Source: Clostridia bacterium (GTDB lineage Bacteria > Bacillota > Clostridia > UBA1381). From it: a DNA stretch of 7,566 nt. Shown here piece by piece: positions 6,704-7,566 of the stretch. The stretch is from the NCBI GenBank assembly GCA_900770405.1, contig CAAGKL010000390.1, forward strand, positions 1 to 7,566, given 5' to 3'. Under the pieces are notes generated by a model. It saw only the letters and a list, made by a program, of their open reading frames with translations. It was not told the DNA's origin and did not search any database. How positions within the stretch are numbered: the stretch's first letter is position 1; every line of letters starts with the position of its first letter. The position numbers and the translations under genes are program-made.

Positions 6704-6904
6704 TTACATTATCTCCTTCTTGTATGTTGTATTGCCCCAGTCCATTCAGAGCCTATCGAGCATTTCCGTCTGCGCCGCGCTCAATCGCCCCTCGCGGCGA
6801 CAGCGTCTCTGCACCGCAAGCCAGTTCCCGATTTTTCTTCCGTCCGACAGCACATAATCCTTCGGGATTTGTATATGCCCGAACTCCTCGTAGAACCTCC
6901 GCAC
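6704..6904 (-). pseudogene. Out-of-frame remnant of the last HA module and C-terminus of the helicase
   Basis: Shifting one base at about 6904 restores a clear module: AVRRFYEEFGHIQIPKDYV, then SDGRKIGNWLAVQRR and LSAAQTEMLDRL, which matches the two preceding modules position by position. This frame meets TGA at 6746-6748 exactly where family members have Gly of the LGMxW module end. The following codons read MDWGNTTYKKEIM and end at TAA (6704-6706), directly before the aminotransferase ATG. Two separate lesions thus interrupt a once intact C-terminus. Confidence 0.75.
6713..6718 (-). promoter_or_regulatory. Ribosome binding site AAGGAG of the aminotransferase gene
   Basis: AAGGAG lies 9 bases before the ATG at 6701-6703. 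It lies inside what was once helicase coding sequence (KKE-like codons), so the two genes were tightly packed before the helicase end decayed. Confidence 0.8.
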
Positions 6905-7566
6905 CGCGCCCAGTTATGCTCATACCGGTTTTCCCGGCACATTCCCACAGCGTTGAGCCTTTCTATCTGTTCGTCCGACAGATTGAACATCGCCGATCCG
7001 GTATTTCTCAGCCGCCGCAGCGTCGAGAGCCACTGCCCGAGCTTTACGCCGTTTTCCGCCGTATATCGCACCGGCACGTCAAGCTTGCCGAATTTCCGGT
7101 AATAGTCCATCGCCGCAGCATAATTTCGCTCCCACAGGTAATCCGGCACGCTCCATATCATTCCGAGTGCGTCGAGCATTGCGGCGCGTTCCTCGGTCAG
7201 GTACGCGCTCTTTATCCCGCTTTTGCGGAACACTCGCAAATTTGAAATCCATCTGCCGAGCGGCACGCCGTTTTCGCTGACACAGCTTATCTTCACATCA
7301 AGATTGCCGTTCTTTTCATAGTACTTTTTTGCCTCGGCATAGTATTTATTCCACTCGATATCGCGCAGGCTTTCCCGGCGCATACCGATTGCATCAAGCT
7401 TTTTTATTCTCTCCTCGCCGGTATGGCGGTAATAGGTCATCGCGACGCGCATTTCCTCCTCAATCGCCGAAATGCTGTAAAGGTTCTCGAAGTTGTTCAC
7501 AATATCGAATATGACCGGCTCGGTCGATTTCGACGCCGAGAGCGCTCTGCCTATCTGCTGCTTGTA
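6781..7566 (-). CDS. C-terminal part of an SF2 DEAD/DEAH-type helicase with helicase-associated (HA) modules; cut by right edge and frameshifted
   Basis: The frame is open to the right edge: the 22 codons before the GTG at 7498-7500 read YKQQIGRALSASKS and then PVIFDI, which is helicase motif VI (QxxGRA), so that GTG is not a start. VNNFENLYSI follows, then HA modules of about 70 residues with an aromatic YY helix, a G-x-L-x-V turn, an LG-x-W helix and an LDALGM end: module 1 about 7353-7153, module 2 about 7134-6940, module 3 from about 6912. The family is ATP-dependent and of poorly known role, common in Clostridia. In module 3 the frame breaks after NWAR: CGGTGC replaces an expected CGGGTGC near 6904. 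The last 40 or so residues, rich in Cys, Arg and Gly, are therefore nonsense ending at TGA 6781. Spacing before module 1 is also too short for the family. The GC content is higher than in the genes to the left. Confidence 0.85.
   Translation of the reverse strand, partial: YKQQIGRALSASKSTEPVIFDIVNNFENLYSISAIEEEMRVAMTYYRHTGEERIKKLDAIGMRRESLRDIEWNKYYAEAKKYYEKNGNLDVKISCVSENGVPLGRWISNLRVFRKSGIKSAYLTEERAAMLDALGMIWSVPDYLWERNYAAAMDYYRKFGKLDVPVRYTAENGVKLGQWLSTLRRLRNTGSAMFNLSDEQIERLNAVGMCRENRYEHNWARCGGSTRSSGIYKSRRIMCCRTEEKSGTGLRCRDAVAARGD

Noticed and set aside
6670..7245. 191-codon plus-strand open frame opposite the helicase
   Set aside because: It lies antisense to clear HA modules, is rich in Arg, Pro and Ser as expected from the reverse of GC-rich coding sequence, and has no recognisable motif.
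7498..7500. GTG as the start of the helicase protein
   Set aside because: The frame stays open upstream to the window edge and encodes helicase motif VI, so the GTG is an internal Val codon.

Overview
The window is a one-direction stretch of a bacterial surface-polysaccharide (capsule, exopolysaccharide or glycan-anchor) locus. All ten genes that can be supported lie on the minus strand, so transcription runs from the right edge to the left edge, and both edges cut a gene. The organism is most likely a Firmicute of class Clostridia, perhaps a gut Oscillospiraceae or Lachnospiraceae. That rests on strong GGAGG-type ribosome binding sites, moderate-to-low GC, GTG starts and the type of helicase at the right edge. 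No rRNA or marker gene is present, so the lineage is an inference.

Right part (about 7566-6704): the 3' end of an SF2 DEAD/DEAH-type helicase with C-terminal helicase-associated (HA) modules. It opens in motif VI and is degenerate. One base appears to be missing near 6904, which throws the last HA module out of frame. The restored frame then meets a TGA in place of a conserved Gly codon at 6746-6748. The next stop in that restored frame (6704-6706) sits directly against the ATG of the next gene. An internal deletion near the start of the HA region is also suspected. This part is visibly more GC-rich than the rest.

Middle (6703-3206): a DegT/DnrJ/EryC1 sugar aminotransferase; a 146-bp gap that is the only real break in the run; a GNAT/FemAB-like acyltransferase; a PIG-L/LmbE-type zinc deacetylase; and a small monotopic phosphoglycosyl transferase (EpsL/PglC/WbaP C-terminal family) that would load the first sugar phosphate onto undecaprenyl phosphate.

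Left part (3189-1): a left-handed beta-helix acetyltransferase, a family 2 glycosyltransferase, a family 4 glycosyltransferase, a second beta-helix acetyltransferase, and the first 57 codons of an unrecognised gene. Start and stop codons here overlap by 4 to 11 bases or lie within a few bases of each other, so these genes are probably one translationally coupled operon.

Working model (inference): the aminotransferase makes a UDP-4-amino-sugar, and the phosphoglycosyl transferase starts a lipid-linked glycan. The two glycosyltransferases and probably the left-edge gene extend it. The deacetylase and up to three acyltransferases change N- or O-acyl groups. The sugar dehydratase, flippase and polymerase or ligase needed for a full pathway are not in the window. 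I found no RNA gene, CRISPR array, insertion sequence or convincing promoter or terminator.
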